The notes: generated from the letters alone by a model not told the origin. Positions 18,406 through 27,751 are shown, counted from the stretch's first letter. The stretch is 36,633 nt of DNA from Acidobacteria bacterium 13_1_20CM_58_21 (GCA_001919715.1 MNIJ01000207.1:1-36633); one strand, 5' to 3'. Made by a program: numbers and translations.

Positions 18406-18471
18406 ATGAGAGGGTTCCCCAGCGCAAGTGGGGACCCCCCCAGAGCGCGGAGGGACGGATGGCCACGGTGA
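18406..18471 (+). CDS. Possible 21-aa uORF (MRGFPSASGDPPRARRDGWPR*) overlapping the nrdJ start
   Basis: ATG preceded by AGAGGAG; TGA at 18469-18471 lies inside nrdJ in another frame. Confidence 0.3.
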   Translation: MRGFPSASGDPPRARRDGWPR

Positions 18472-21260
18472 AACATGCATTGAGAGGGAATTCCCCTGCC
18501 ACGGATACGGCCGCAGAGAACGCCGCGGGTGGCGCGGGAAGAGGTCTGAGCTTCCAGCGGTATTTTGCCGATGGGAAGAAGTCTCCCTTCGACGCGGTCG
18601 AATGGGAGAAGCGCACGGCATTGATTGGAAACGAGAAGGGCGTGACGATCTTCCGACAGGAAGACGTTGAAGTGCCAAAGAGCTGGTCGCAGACGGCCAC
18701 CAACATCGTCGCCAGCAAGTATTTCCACGGAAAGCCCGGCACGGCCCAGCGCGAAGGATCGGTGCGGCAACTGATCGGCCGCGTTGTGAATACCATTGTG
18801 CGATGGGGCGAAGAGTGCGGGTACTTTGCCGACATGCCGTCGCGGGATGCCTTCCGCGATGAGCTGACCCACCTGCTGGTCGAGCAAAAGATGAGCTTCA
18901 ATTCGCCGGTGTGGTTCAATGTGGGCGTGCAACCCAAGCCGCAGTGCTCGGCGTGCTTTATCAATTCGGTCAGCGACAGCATGGAATCGATCATGGGGCT
19001 AACGCGCACCGAAGGAATGCTTTTCAAGTGGGGCTCGGGCACGGGAACGAACTTCTCGACCCTGCGTGGAAGCAAGGAAACCCTGTCTGGCGGCGGAATT
19101 GCGTCTGGCCCAGTGAGTTTCATGAAGGGTTTTGATGCTTTCGCGGGCGTGATCAAGAGCGGCGGAAAAACGCGGCGCGCGGCCAAAATGGTCATCCTGA
19201 ATATCGATCACCCGGATATCGTCGAGTTCATCGAATGTAAGATGAAGGAAGAGCGCAAGGCCCATGTGCTCATCGAGCAGGGCTACGACAGCGCGATTGA
19301 CGGCGACGCCTACAGTTCGATTTTCTTCCAGAACGCAAATCATTCGGTGCGCGTGACGGACGACTTCATGCGCGCGGTAGCCGAGGACAAGGATTGGTGG
19401 ACGAAGAACGTCATCGACGGGCAGCCAAATGAAAAGCTGCGGGCGCGCGATTTGATGATGAAGATTGCGGATTCGACGTGGCGCTGCGGCGACCCCGGGA
19501 TGCAGTACGACACGACGGTCAACCGCTGGCACACGGCGAAGAACACGGCGCGGATCAACGCGAGCAATCCCTGCTCGGAATACATGTTCCTGGATGACAC
19601 CGCCTGCAACCTGGCTTCATTGAATTTGATGAAGTATGTCAACGCCAGCGGGCAGTTCGACGTCGCGGGGTTCAAGCATGCGGTGGACGTTACCATTACC
19701 GCGCAGGAAATCCTGGTGGACAACGCGAGTTACCCGACGCCCAAGATCGCGGAGAATTCGCATAACTTCCGGCCACTCGGATTGGGCTATGCCAATCTTG
19801 GCGCGTTGCTCATGTCCATGGCGCTGCCGTATGACTCCGACGAAGGTCGCGATATGTCCGGCGCGATCACGGCGCTGATGTGCGGTGAAGCGTACGCGCA
19901 ATCTTCGAGAATCGCTGAAAAAATGGGGCCGTTCCCGGGTTACGAAGTGAACCGCGAGCCCATGCTGGAGGTGATCCGCATGCACCGCGACGCGATGCGC
20001 GGCATCCAGCCGGAGCATGTGCAGACGGAATTGTTCCTGGCGGCTCAAGAATCGTGGGACACCGCGCTGGCGCACGGCGAAAAGTATGGCTACAAGAATT
20101 CGCAGGTGACCGTGCTGGCACCGACCGGCACCATCGGATTCATGATGGATTGCGACACCACGGGGATCGAGCCGGATCTGGCGCAGGTGAAATACAAGAA
20201 GCTGGTGGGCGGCGGGTTGATCAAGATGGTGAACAACACCGTGCCGCAGGCGCTGATGAAGCTGGGCTACACGCCGGAGCAGACCAGCGAGATCGTTTCC
20301 TACATCGACAAGAACGGAAAAATCGAAGGCGCACCATACCTGAAGGCCGAGGATTTGCCGGTGTTCGATTGCTCGCTGGCTCCGCCGGGCGGCGGGCGTT
20401 CGATCAACTGGACGGGGCACGTGAAGATGATGGCGGCGGCGCAGCCGTTCCTCTCCGGCGCGATTTCGAAGACCATCAACATGCCCGAGGAATCCAGCGT
20501 CGAAGACATCATGAACGCGTATATTGAGTCGTGGAAGCTGGGGCTGAAGGCCGTGGCCATCTACCGCGACAATTCGAAACGTTCTCAGCCGCTCAATGCC
20601 GGCGGGAAGAAAGAAGAAAAGCAGGCCGAAGCAGCGGTCGTTTTGGAACCAATGCAGCGCGAGCTGTTTGCGCGGCAACAGCGGGAGAAGATGCCCGTGG
20701 AACGCGCATCGGTGACGCACAAGTTCAGCGTGGGAGGGCACGAGGGCTATATCACCGTCGGCATGTATGACGACGGGCGGCCCGGCGAGATCTTCATCAA
20801 GATGTCCAAGGAAGGCTCGACACTTTCCGGCGTAATGGACGGACTGGCGCTGACCATTTCGCTCGGGCTGCAGTATGGCGTGCCGCTAAAAGTGTTTGTG
20901 GACAAGCTGCTGAACACGCGTTTCGAACCATCCGGCATCACCGCGAACGCGAACATCCGATTTGTTTCCTCGGTGCTGGACTACATCGCGCGGTGGCTGG
21001 GCGGGCGGTTCATATCCGCGGATTATTTGAAGTTGAACGGCCTGGCCCCGGCCGAGAATGCCGCTGTTTCAGCTGCCGCGGCCACCCTGCCACCGATGAA
21101 CAAAGCGGCGCTGGATGCCATGAAAATGGCGTTGTCCACGCCAAAGCCAAGCAATGCCCACGAGGGCGCGCCTGCGTGCAGCGAGTGCGGCATGCTGATG
21201 GTGCCGAACGGCGCTTGCTACAAATGTGAGAACTGCGGCAGCACGAGCGGATGCAGCTGA
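18459..21260 (+). CDS. nrdJ: Vitamin B12-dependent (class II) ribonucleotide reductase
   Basis: 'MSFNSPVWFNVGV', 'CSACFINSV', 'NPCSEYMFLDDTACNLASLNL', 'VLAPTGTIGFMMDCDTTGIEPD', C-terminal Cys-rich 'CSECGMLMVPNGACYKCENCGSTSGCS'. Confidence 0.96.
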   Translation: MATVKHALRGNSPATDTAAENAAGGAGRGLSFQRYFADGKKSPFDAVEWEKRTALIGNEKGVTIFRQEDVEVPKSWSQTATNIVASKYFHGKPGTAQREGSVRQLIGRVVNTIVRWGEECGYFADMPSRDAFRDELTHLLVEQKMSFNSPVWFNVGVQPKPQCSACFINSVSDSMESIMGLTRTEGMLFKWGSGTGTNFSTLRGSKETLSGGGIASGPVSFMKGFDAFAGVIKSGGKTRRAAKMVILNIDHPDIVEFIECKMKEERKAHVLIEQGYDSAIDGDAYSSIFFQNANHSVRVTDDFMRAVAEDKDWWTKNVIDGQPNEKLRARDLMMKIADSTWRCGDPGMQYDTTVNRWHTAKNTARINASNPCSEYMFLDDTACNLASLNLMKYVNASGQFDVAGFKHAVDVTITAQEILVDNASYPTPKIAENSHNFRPLGLGYANLGALLMSMALPYDSDEGRDMSGAITALMCGEAYAQSSRIAEKMGPFPGYEVNREPMLEVIRMHRDAMRGIQPEHVQTELFLAAQESWDTALAHGEKYGYKNSQVTVLAPTGTIGFMMDCDTTGIEPDLAQVKYKKLVGGGLIKMVNNTVPQALMKLGYTPEQTSEIVSYIDKNGKIEGAPYLKAEDLPVFDCSLAPPGGGRSINWTGHVKMMAAAQPFLSGAISKTINMPEESSVEDIMNAYIESWKLGLKAVAIYRDNSKRSQPLNAGGKKEEKQAEAAVVLEPMQRELFARQQREKMPVERASVTHKFSVGGHEGYITVGMYDDGRPGEIFIKMSKEGSTLSGVMDGLALTISLGLQYGVPLKVFVDKLLNTRFEPSGITANANIRFVSSVLDYIARWLGGRFISADYLKLNGLAPAENAAVSAAAATLPPMNKAALDAMKMALSTPKPSNAHEGAPACSECGMLMVPNGACYKCENCGSTSGCS

Positions 21261-21291
21261 AAAGGAAAGGAGAAATGCGAGCACAAACGCG

Positions 21292-21678
21292 ATGAGCGCC
21301 CTCCCCTCCGGCTCAGGAGTAGCAGCACGGCTGGCTCCGCCAAAACGCAAAAACCGCGGGTTCCTCCACATCGTGAGGCATGGTGTGGGACCCCAAGCCA
21401 TTTACATCATGACCTATCACTGGCTGGATCGGGAAGACTCTGGAAACCATGCGGAGCGCAAACAACGCCCTTGGCTCGGGGCCAGCGCACTTCCGAAGCC
21501 GGTGCTGGCGGAAGGCGCGCGGGCGCTGATCGAATTGCTCGAAGGCATCGGCCTGGATTTCCATTTGAGAGAAGTGCGCGGCGCGCTGGAAGATATTCTA
21601 CGCCTCGGCTCAGCCAACATCCCCGATCTGTGGCTCAGCGACGAGGAAATGTTTGAGAAAGGCCTCGTCGAATGGTGA
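21292..21678 (+). CDS. Hypothetical protein
   Basis: ORF co-directional and immediately downstream of nrdJ; no family recognised; start uncertain. Confidence 0.5.
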   Translation: MSALPSGSGVAARLAPPKRKNRGFLHIVRHGVGPQAIYIMTYHWLDREDSGNHAERKQRPWLGASALPKPVLAEGARALIELLEGIGLDFHLREVRGALEDILRLGSANIPDLWLSDEEMFEKGLVEW

Positions 21679-21994
21679 GCGCTAGTTCATGACTGGTGAC
21701 GAGGCCGCGCCCTGGAGCGATCTGGTCGGCAGTTTCGGGCCTACCAATTGGAGAAGAATTCCCGGTTGTTTCGCCAGGGTCCGCGACGCGTCTCTCCTGT
21801 CCCAACCGCCGCAAGCACGCCTGTGAAATCAAACTCCGCAAGTTTTCGATTATCCGAACGGGACTTGGCAACCTGGCCGCCGAACAGATCGGAGCCGCAT
21901 CAGCCCGCCCCATTCCCGCACTTCCAATAACCGTCTTGCTGCAGGTGTCGGGCGATCTCCTTCGTGCCGCAGCACTTCCCCCCGAGGGTTGGCG

Positions 21995-22459
21995 CTACCG
22001 GGATCGCGACCGCAACATGCTCAAGACCATGGCGATCTGCCCGGAATGGTAAATGGCATGTTGCACGATTCCGTGGAGCATCGTTTCGTAGGGATAGCTG
22101 CGCCCGGCGACCTGTTGGGCCAAATCTTCGAGGGGAAAATTCCGAATCTTCTCTTCGAGCAGGTCGCGACTTTGGTTCCAGCGGGTAACCAGTTCGTTCC
22201 AGGGAATCGCTGGCTCGGCCCATTCCTTTTCGGGCTGCCAGCGCGGGAGCGGATTGCTGTCGGAGGCATTTCGAACCCGTTCATTCCAAAGGAGTAAATG
22301 TTGAAGCAACGCCGAAATTGAATGCGCCCCTGGAGCAGGTGGCGCGGTGGCAAGGTCAGGCGAAATCTCTGCTAACAGCTCAGCGAGCGAAGGTCCATAC
22401 CAAGCGGCTTTGATCGTCGCGGCGCGGTAGGCATCGGCGATTCGTTGGGTCTGGTTCAC
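21995..22459 (-). CDS. DinB-family protein
   Basis: 'SISALLQHLLLWNERVRNA … YPYETMLHGIVQHAIYHSGQIAMVLSML' DinB four-helix His pattern. Confidence 0.82.
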   Translation of the reverse strand: MNQTQRIADAYRAATIKAAWYGPSLAELLAEISPDLATAPPAPGAHSISALLQHLLLWNERVRNASDSNPLPRWQPEKEWAEPAIPWNELVTRWNQSRDLLEEKIRNFPLEDLAQQVAGRSYPYETMLHGIVQHAIYHSGQIAMVLSMLRSRSR

Positions 22460-22525
22460 GTGTGCTTAGCGGACACGCGCGGGCCATGGCGGCGTCTCCG
22501 GAGGGTTTAGTTTACCATGTGGGCC

Positions 22526-22553
22526 GAAAAAGCCCCGGCGTTCTAGGCCGGGG
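22526..22553 (-). terminator. Rho-independent terminator on the minus strand
   Basis: CCCCGGC-loop-GCCGGGG followed (minus strand) by CTTTTTC. Confidence 0.6.
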
Positions 22554-22592
22554 ATATGGCCCTGTTCATTTCTGCGGCCCAGAGTCCCACAC

Positions 22593-22784
22593 TCAGCGGC
22601 CAAGCGACTGCGCCCGTTCGCGATCTAGCGGGTTGTGCTGAAGCTCGCTCAAAATTCTGCGGGCGCACTCGTGCGCGATTCGATCATAGCTTTCGCGAAT
22701 CGGTTGGTCTTCGGTCTGCCAACAGAACGCTCCGGCTATGGTGCCATCAGGTTTGCAGATTCCGGGAGAACAAATTTGAGCGCG
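22593..22784 (-). pseudogene. Truncated or non-canonically initiated small ORF (…QICSPGICKPDGTIAGAFCWQTEDQPIRESYDRIAHECARRILSELQHNPLDRERAQSLGR*)
   Basis: 64-codon open frame bounded by stops, protein-like composition, no ATG/GTG/TTG; ends just before a minus-strand terminator. Confidence 0.35.
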
Positions 22785-22848
22785 TCAGTAGAACTACAGG
22801 CCGCAAGCAGGGGAGAAGTTCCCCGCGTTTATTGACCGACCGCATCGC

Positions 22849-23070
22849 TCACCGGGGGCGAGGACGCAGGGGCGGGCGTGCGGTGAGCGACCGGGGACGC
22901 ATGCGGAAGCGCGGGCCGAGCGGCGGCGGAACGTTGCGGAGAAAATCGCCGCAACAGGGACAGCGGCCGTCATTGGAAGTGGGAGCGGTGATATCGGCCC
23001 GGAGCCAGTGACCGCGGGCTTCGCATTGCGGATTGATGCATTGCACCGTAAAGCCGGGCAAGTATTCCAT
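22849..23070 (-). CDS. Small zinc-ribbon-like protein
   Basis: 'MEYLPGFTVQCINPQCEARGHWLRAD…GRCPCCGDFLRNVPPPLGPRFRMRPR' with paired CxxxxC / CPCC motifs. Confidence 0.65.
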   Translation of the reverse strand: MEYLPGFTVQCINPQCEARGHWLRADITAPTSNDGRCPCCGDFLRNVPPPLGPRFRMRPRSLTARPPLRPRPR

Positions 23071-23453
23071 TTTCTCTCCATCCTGGGCGCCGGCCCAGAT
23101 GCGAGCGCTTCGCGGCGTCAACTAGAAAAAGTTCTGAGCGCCCCTGAGCGACCAAATCCCTGGTGGAAAAAGCACCTGGAAAATCCTTTTCAAAACAAAA
23201 TGCTCAGGCAAGCAAACCTTATGGCCGGAATTGTGCCGTGAGCGACCTGTGGTGTCAAGAGAAAAGACTACCAGATATTGTGGTAAGGTTCTGAGGGAGG
23301 CTCCGGACCGGTGACTTGTGGAAGATAGGCCGTGCGAAACCGCCAGCGAGCGCGAAAGCGCCAAGGAAATCGAGAGGACACTTCTTGCGTATCCAGGATT
23401 GAGAGTGCTGCGGCTCGAAGTTTGTGCGCATGAGCCGCAGGACGGAGGGAAAA

Positions 23454-24308
23454 ATGCCAACGACGACAAGGTTTGATTTGGGCGGTGAAGGATTGCCGAG
23501 GATGAACTTGGGCGGCGCGGGGAAAAGAATATTGCAGCTAGCAATTCTGCTGGTGGCGATCATCTTGCTCATGGCCAGCACGACTTCGATTCCGACCGGA
23601 AATGTGGGCGTGTTGACGCTGTTCGGGCGGGTGACCGGTGAAACGCTGCCGGAGGGAATTCACCTGGTTAATCCGTTGAAGTCGGTGCAAAAACTCTCTA
23701 TTCAGACACAATCCGTCAAAGAGAGCGCCAACGTGCCTTCGAACGAAGGACTGATTCTGGCGCTAGACACGTCGCTACTGTTCCGGCTGGACAAGGACAA
23801 AGCAGCGTTCGTTTTCCAGACCGTGGGCGATAATTACGCGGAGAAAATCGTGGAGCCTACACTGCGGGCGGCGATACGCGCGTCGACTTCGGCGCATTCG
23901 GCGAATGCGTTATACACAAACGCGCGGGAGTTGGTGCAGCAACAGATTCAGGACGAACTGACAGCGCAACTCGCACCGCGGGGCGTGATCGTGGAGAACG
24001 TGCTGCTGCGCGATGTGCAATTGCCGGCCATGCTGAAAGGCTCGATCGAAGCGAAGCAGCAGGCGGAGCAGGACGCACTGCGGATGAGCTTCATCCTGCA
24101 GAAGGAAAAGCAGGAGGCCGAGCGCAAGCGCATCGAAGCGCAGGGCATTGCGGACTTTCAGAGAATCGTGGCGACGGGGATCAGCGCGCAGCTGCTCGAA
24201 TGGAAGGGCATCGAAGCCACCGAGAAGCTGGCGGCGAGCTCGAACGCCAAAGTGGTGATTATCGGGAATCCGAAGAACGGACTACCGCTGGTGCTGGAGC
24301 CGAAGTAG
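23454..24308 (+). CDS. Prohibitin/SPFH (Band 7) family membrane protein
   Basis: N-terminal TM, 'IPTGNVGVLTLFGRVTGETLPEGIHLVNPL', 'EAKQQAEQDALRMSFILQKEKQEAERKRIEAQGIADFQRIV'. Confidence 0.93.
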   Translation: MPTTTRFDLGGEGLPRMNLGGAGKRILQLAILLVAIILLMASTTSIPTGNVGVLTLFGRVTGETLPEGIHLVNPLKSVQKLSIQTQSVKESANVPSNEGLILALDTSLLFRLDKDKAAFVFQTVGDNYAEKIVEPTLRAAIRASTSAHSANALYTNARELVQQQIQDELTAQLAPRGVIVENVLLRDVQLPAMLKGSIEAKQQAEQDALRMSFILQKEKQEAERKRIEAQGIADFQRIVATGISAQLLEWKGIEATEKLAASSNAKVVIIGNPKNGLPLVLEPK

Positions 24309-24383
24309 CCAGCAGTGATTTAGGACCACTGCTAGAAGGGTCCGCTTTGCCGCACACCCAGGCAGGGCGGCTGGGCAAACCAG

Positions 24384-24420
24384 TACGAAGATTTTCGTTG
24401 ACAATACGAAAGTCTTCGTA
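24384..24420. promoter_or_regulatory. Two BlaI-type operator-like inverted repeats flanking/overlapping the promoter
   Basis: TACGAA-GATT-TTCGTT (24384-24399) and TACGAA-AGTC-TTCGTA (24405-24420), 21 bp centre to centre; TTGACA at 24398-24403 between them. Confidence 0.7.
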
Positions 24421-24433
24421 ATAGTCTCGGTCC

Positions 24434-24823
24434 ATGAACCAAGAACCTCTCCAAAAGCCCACGGCTTCCGAGCTTGAAATTCTTCGCGTCCTTTGGGCGC
24501 GCGGACCTTCCACGGTCCGCGAGGTGTACCAGGAGCTCCGGGAAAGGAAGTCACTTGGCTACACCACGGTTCTAAAGCTTTTGCAGATCATGACCGCCAA
24601 AGGTAGCGTGCGCAGAAACGAAGAGCAACGGGCCCACGTTTACCAAGCATGCCAGCCGGCGACGGAAACAAAGCGGCAACTCGCTAGGGACGTCCTGCAG
24701 CGGGTGTTCGAAGGGTCGGCGAGCGAATTGATGCTTCATGCGCTGGAAGGTCGGCGGACGTCCCAGAAAGAGCTGCATGAGCTGCGCCGTCTTCTGGACG
24801 AGTACGAGGGGAGAAGCCGATGA
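24434..24823 (+). CDS. BlaI/MecI/CopY-family transcriptional repressor
   Basis: 'PTASELEILRVLWARGPSTVREVYQELRERKSLGYTTVLKLLQIMTAKGSVRR' winged helix typical of BlaI. Confidence 0.94.
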   Translation: MNQEPLQKPTASELEILRVLWARGPSTVREVYQELRERKSLGYTTVLKLLQIMTAKGSVRRNEEQRAHVYQACQPATETKRQLARDVLQRVFEGSASELMLHALEGRRTSQKELHELRRLLDEYEGRSR

Positions 24824-26637
24824 CCAACCTCCTGAATTGGATTTCGCCAGAGGTTCTGCGGACGCTCGGCTGGACATTGTTGCATTTCATCTGGCAGGGC
24901 GCGGGGCTGGCGGCTCTGTTTGCCGTGGCGACCGCGGTTTGCCGAAGCGCGCCGGCGCGTTACGCGCTGGCGGTGAGCGCGCTCGTTTTGATGATGGTCT
25001 CGCCGGTCATCACCTTCACGTGGTTGCGCGTGCAATCGAATCCGGACGTGCGGACTGGGGCGGGAGGAGCTTCGACGTGGGCGGGAACGTTCACCCGAAA
25101 CGCCATCGCCCTGTCAAGCTCCCTCGCCCCGGTTGCCGAATCTCGCGCCGTACAGCCGAGCGCCATGTTGTGGCTGGTGGAAGCGTGGTTTCTGGGCGTC
25201 CTTTTGCTGAGCCTGAGAACCGCGGGCGGATTGTTTGTGATCGAAAGGATGCGGCAGAAAGAGGTCAAACCGGTCGGACGAGAGCTGTACGAGAGATGTC
25301 TGGCGCTCGAACGAGCGATGGGCCTCGACCGTGTCATCCAGTATTGCGAGTGCCATGGGCTGGACGCTCCAGCGGTACTCGGATGGTTCCGTCCCGTCGT
25401 GCTGCTGCCGGTGAGGGCGCTGACCGGCTTGACCGAACAGCAAATCGAAGCGGTCATCGCGCATGAGCTGGCGCACATTCGCCGCCTCGATTGTTTCGTG
25501 AATCTTTTCCAGATGGCCGCAGAAACGCTGCTGTTCTACCACCCGGCGGTCTGGTGGGTGAGCCAGGGAATTCGCGCCGAGCGCGAGAACTGCTGCGACG
25601 ACGAGGCCATCTCCCTTTGCGGCGACGCCGTGAATTACGCGCGGGCACTCACGCTGATGGAAGAATGGCGGACGGCTCCTCGATTGATGATGGCCGCCAA
25701 TCGCGGCCCGCTTGCGCAACGCGTCTTGCGAGTGCTCGCATGGGATGGAGCTAGGGGCAGAACTCGCGTAGCGGGACTGGCGGCCGGTTTCGCCTGTCTC
25801 GTGGGAGCACTGCTGGCGGGTCACGCATTTCTGGGAGTCGCGCATGCTGCGCTGGGAGCCGGCGCATCTCCGAGACAGGAACAAGGAAGCGGCAGCGTGA
25901 TAGTTGTCAGGCCCGAACCTGCTGCGGCGAAGGAGCGCACCGCACAAGCGGCAAAATCCTCGGGGACGGCCACGGCGAAGACGTCGACGAACAAAAACAA
26001 AGATCAGCAGACGGCCAGCGACGACCTCAATAAGAAGCAGTCCTATCTGGACGCGATGGAGGCGGCGGGCTTCAAGAACCTGACCGTGGATGAATTGATG
26101 GCCATGAAGATTCAGGGTGTCACTCCGGAGTACGTGAGAGAAATTCATGAGCTGGGATTGCAACCTACTCCGGACGAACTCGTGGGCATGCGTGTGCAGG
26201 GCATCACCTCGGAATACGTTCGCGAGATGAGGGCCTTCGATTCCAACCTCAACATCGATGAACTGATCGGGATGAAAGTGCAGGGAGTTACGTCGGAATA
26301 TATCCGTGAATTCCACGACTTGGGATTGCAACCGAGCGCCGATGACCTCATAGGGTTGAAGGTCCAGGGTGTGACGCCGGGTTATGTAAAGGAGATGCGA
26401 GCCACGGGGCTTAAACCCAATACCGACGAGCTGATGGGGATGAAGGTGCAGGGAATCACGCCAGAGTACGTAAAGTCGATGCAAGCGGCGGGCTTCAGGG
26501 ACCTGCATTCGGACGAGCTGATCGGTGCGAAAGTACAAGGGATCACGCCGGAGTTCATCGAGAAGGCCCGCAAGCACGGGTTTCAGAATCTGACTCTGGA
26601 CAGGTTGATGGCGCTCAAGCACGCAGACATTTTGTGA
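24820..26637 (+). CDS. M56-family (BlaR1-like) membrane metalloprotease with C-terminal tandem repeats
   Basis: TM segments, 'VIAHELAHIRRLD' HExxH, 'ERENCCDDEAI'; ATGA overlap with blaI-like gene; C-terminal 28-aa repeats. Confidence 0.92.
   Translation: MTNLLNWISPEVLRTLGWTLLHFIWQGAGLAALFAVATAVCRSAPARYALAVSALVLMMVSPVITFTWLRVQSNPDVRTGAGGASTWAGTFTRNAIALSSSLAPVAESRAVQPSAMLWLVEAWFLGVLLLSLRTAGGLFVIERMRQKEVKPVGRELYERCLALERAMGLDRVIQYCECHGLDAPAVLGWFRPVVLLPVRALTGLTEQQIEAVIAHELAHIRRLDCFVNLFQMAAETLLFYHPAVWWVSQGIRAERENCCDDEAISLCGDAVNYARALTLMEEWRTAPRLMMAANRGPLAQRVLRVLAWDGARGRTRVAGLAAGFACLVGALLAGHAFLGVAHAALGAGASPRQEQGSGSVIVVRPEPAAAKERTAQAAKSSGTATAKTSTNKNKDQQTASDDLNKKQSYLDAMEAAGFKNLTVDELMAMKIQGVTPEYVREIHELGLQPTPDELVGMRVQGITSEYVREMRAFDSNLNIDELIGMKVQGVTSEYIREFHDLGLQPSADDLIGLKVQGVTPGYVKEMRATGLKPNTDELMGMKVQGITPEYVKSMQAAGFRDLHSDELIGAKVQGITPEFIEKARKHGFQNLTLDRLMALKHADIL
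26041..26634 (+). repeat. About seven tandem 28-29-aa coding repeats (DELxGxKVQGVTPEYVREM…)
   Basis: Read directly from the translation of the M56 protein C-terminus. Confidence 0.9.
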
Positions 26638-26671
26638 GTTTGGCGGGCATCGCAAAGAGGAGTGAGGTCCT

Positions 26672-27703
26672 ATGAATCTGCAACGAACCATCGGTCTTAT
26701 CCTGGTAATCGCTGGCGTTATCCTCGCTGTCGCCAAGGCTCTCGGCGGCGAGACAGAGAGCGGCGACTGGACTATCCGGCGCTCTGACACTCCGGGGAAG
26801 GTGGAGTTTTCTTTGATGGATTCCCGCGCCGGGCATCACTTTCACCACAGCTCAGACTGGCCGGCAAGCGATTTCTCGGGATTGGATTTTTCCAAATCCG
26901 GCCGACAAGAAGTTCATTTTACGATCGCGCGGGACGCAGGAAAATTCGAATGCGAGGGGTTTCTGCATGACGGCGAGGGCGCGGGGCTGTTTCATTTCCT
27001 AGCTGACCCGAAGTACCTGCCGGAGATGAAGTCGCTTGGTTTCGAACGGATTGACGAAGACAAACAATGGGCCATGGCCATCCACGATGTCAGTCTGAAA
27101 TTTGCCCGGGACGTCAAAGCCGAAAACCTGCAGGGGCTGGACACGGACAAGCTCATCGCTTTCAAGATTCATGGCGTGACCCCCGAGTTCATCGCCGGCA
27201 TTCGTGCAGCGGGTGTGAACGTTTCAGACAGCGACAAACTCATTGCCTTCCGCATTCATGGCGTGTCTCCGGAGTTCATTTCGGGGATTCGCTCGGCGGG
27301 GCTGAATGTCCTGGAGAGCGACAAACTCATTGCCTTCCGCATTCACGGCGTGACACCGGAAATGGTGCGCAGTCTCAAACAGGCGGGCTATCAGCCCGAC
27401 GCGGACAAGCTCATCGCCATGAGAATTCATGGGGCCACGCCGGAATGGGTGGAGCAATTGAAAAAGCAAGGCTACCAGCACTTGGACCTCGACAAGTTGA
27501 TTGCCTTCCGGGTTCATGGAGTGTCGCCAGATTTCATCGGCCAGCTTCAGAAGCTGGGATACTCTCATCCGGAGCCTGATCAACTGATCGCCATGCGCAT
27601 TCACGGAGTCACGCCCGATTTCATCACTGGCCTGCAATCGCGTGGAATGAAAAACTTAAGCGTCGATCAGCTCGTCAGCCTGCGAATTCATGGGATTGAT
27701 TAG
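26672..27703 (+). CDS. Exported/membrane-anchored protein with homologous tandem repeats (DKLIAFRIHGVTPEFI)
   Basis: N-terminal hydrophobic segment 'TIGLILVIAGVILAVAKAL', about seven 28-29-aa repeats. Confidence 0.85.
   Translation: MNLQRTIGLILVIAGVILAVAKALGGETESGDWTIRRSDTPGKVEFSLMDSRAGHHFHHSSDWPASDFSGLDFSKSGRQEVHFTIARDAGKFECEGFLHDGEGAGLFHFLADPKYLPEMKSLGFERIDEDKQWAMAIHDVSLKFARDVKAENLQGLDTDKLIAFKIHGVTPEFIAGIRAAGVNVSDSDKLIAFRIHGVSPEFISGIRSAGLNVLESDKLIAFRIHGVTPEMVRSLKQAGYQPDADKLIAMRIHGATPEWVEQLKKQGYQHLDLDKLIAFRVHGVSPDFIGQLQKLGYSHPEPDQLIAMRIHGVTPDFITGLQSRGMKNLSVDQLVSLRIHGID
27087..27700 (+). repeat. About seven tandem 28-29-aa coding repeats related to those in the M56 protein
   Basis: Read directly from the translation. 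Confidence 0.88.
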
Positions 27704-27751
27704 CCGCATTTCTCACCACCAGCGGCCTAATCGAGTACTCGAGGGATGGAA

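Noticed and set aside
19617-20741. 374-aa minus-strand His/Arg-rich ORF
   Set aside because: Antisense shadow of nrdJ in high-GC sequence
25114-26790. 558-aa minus-strand ORF
   Set aside because: Antisense to the M56 protease; the periodic pattern is just the mirror of the coding repeats on the plus strand
26041-27700. Direct-repeat arrays that could look CRISPR-like
   Set aside because: Repeats are in-frame, degenerate protein repeats within two ORFs, without conserved repeat/variable spacer structure
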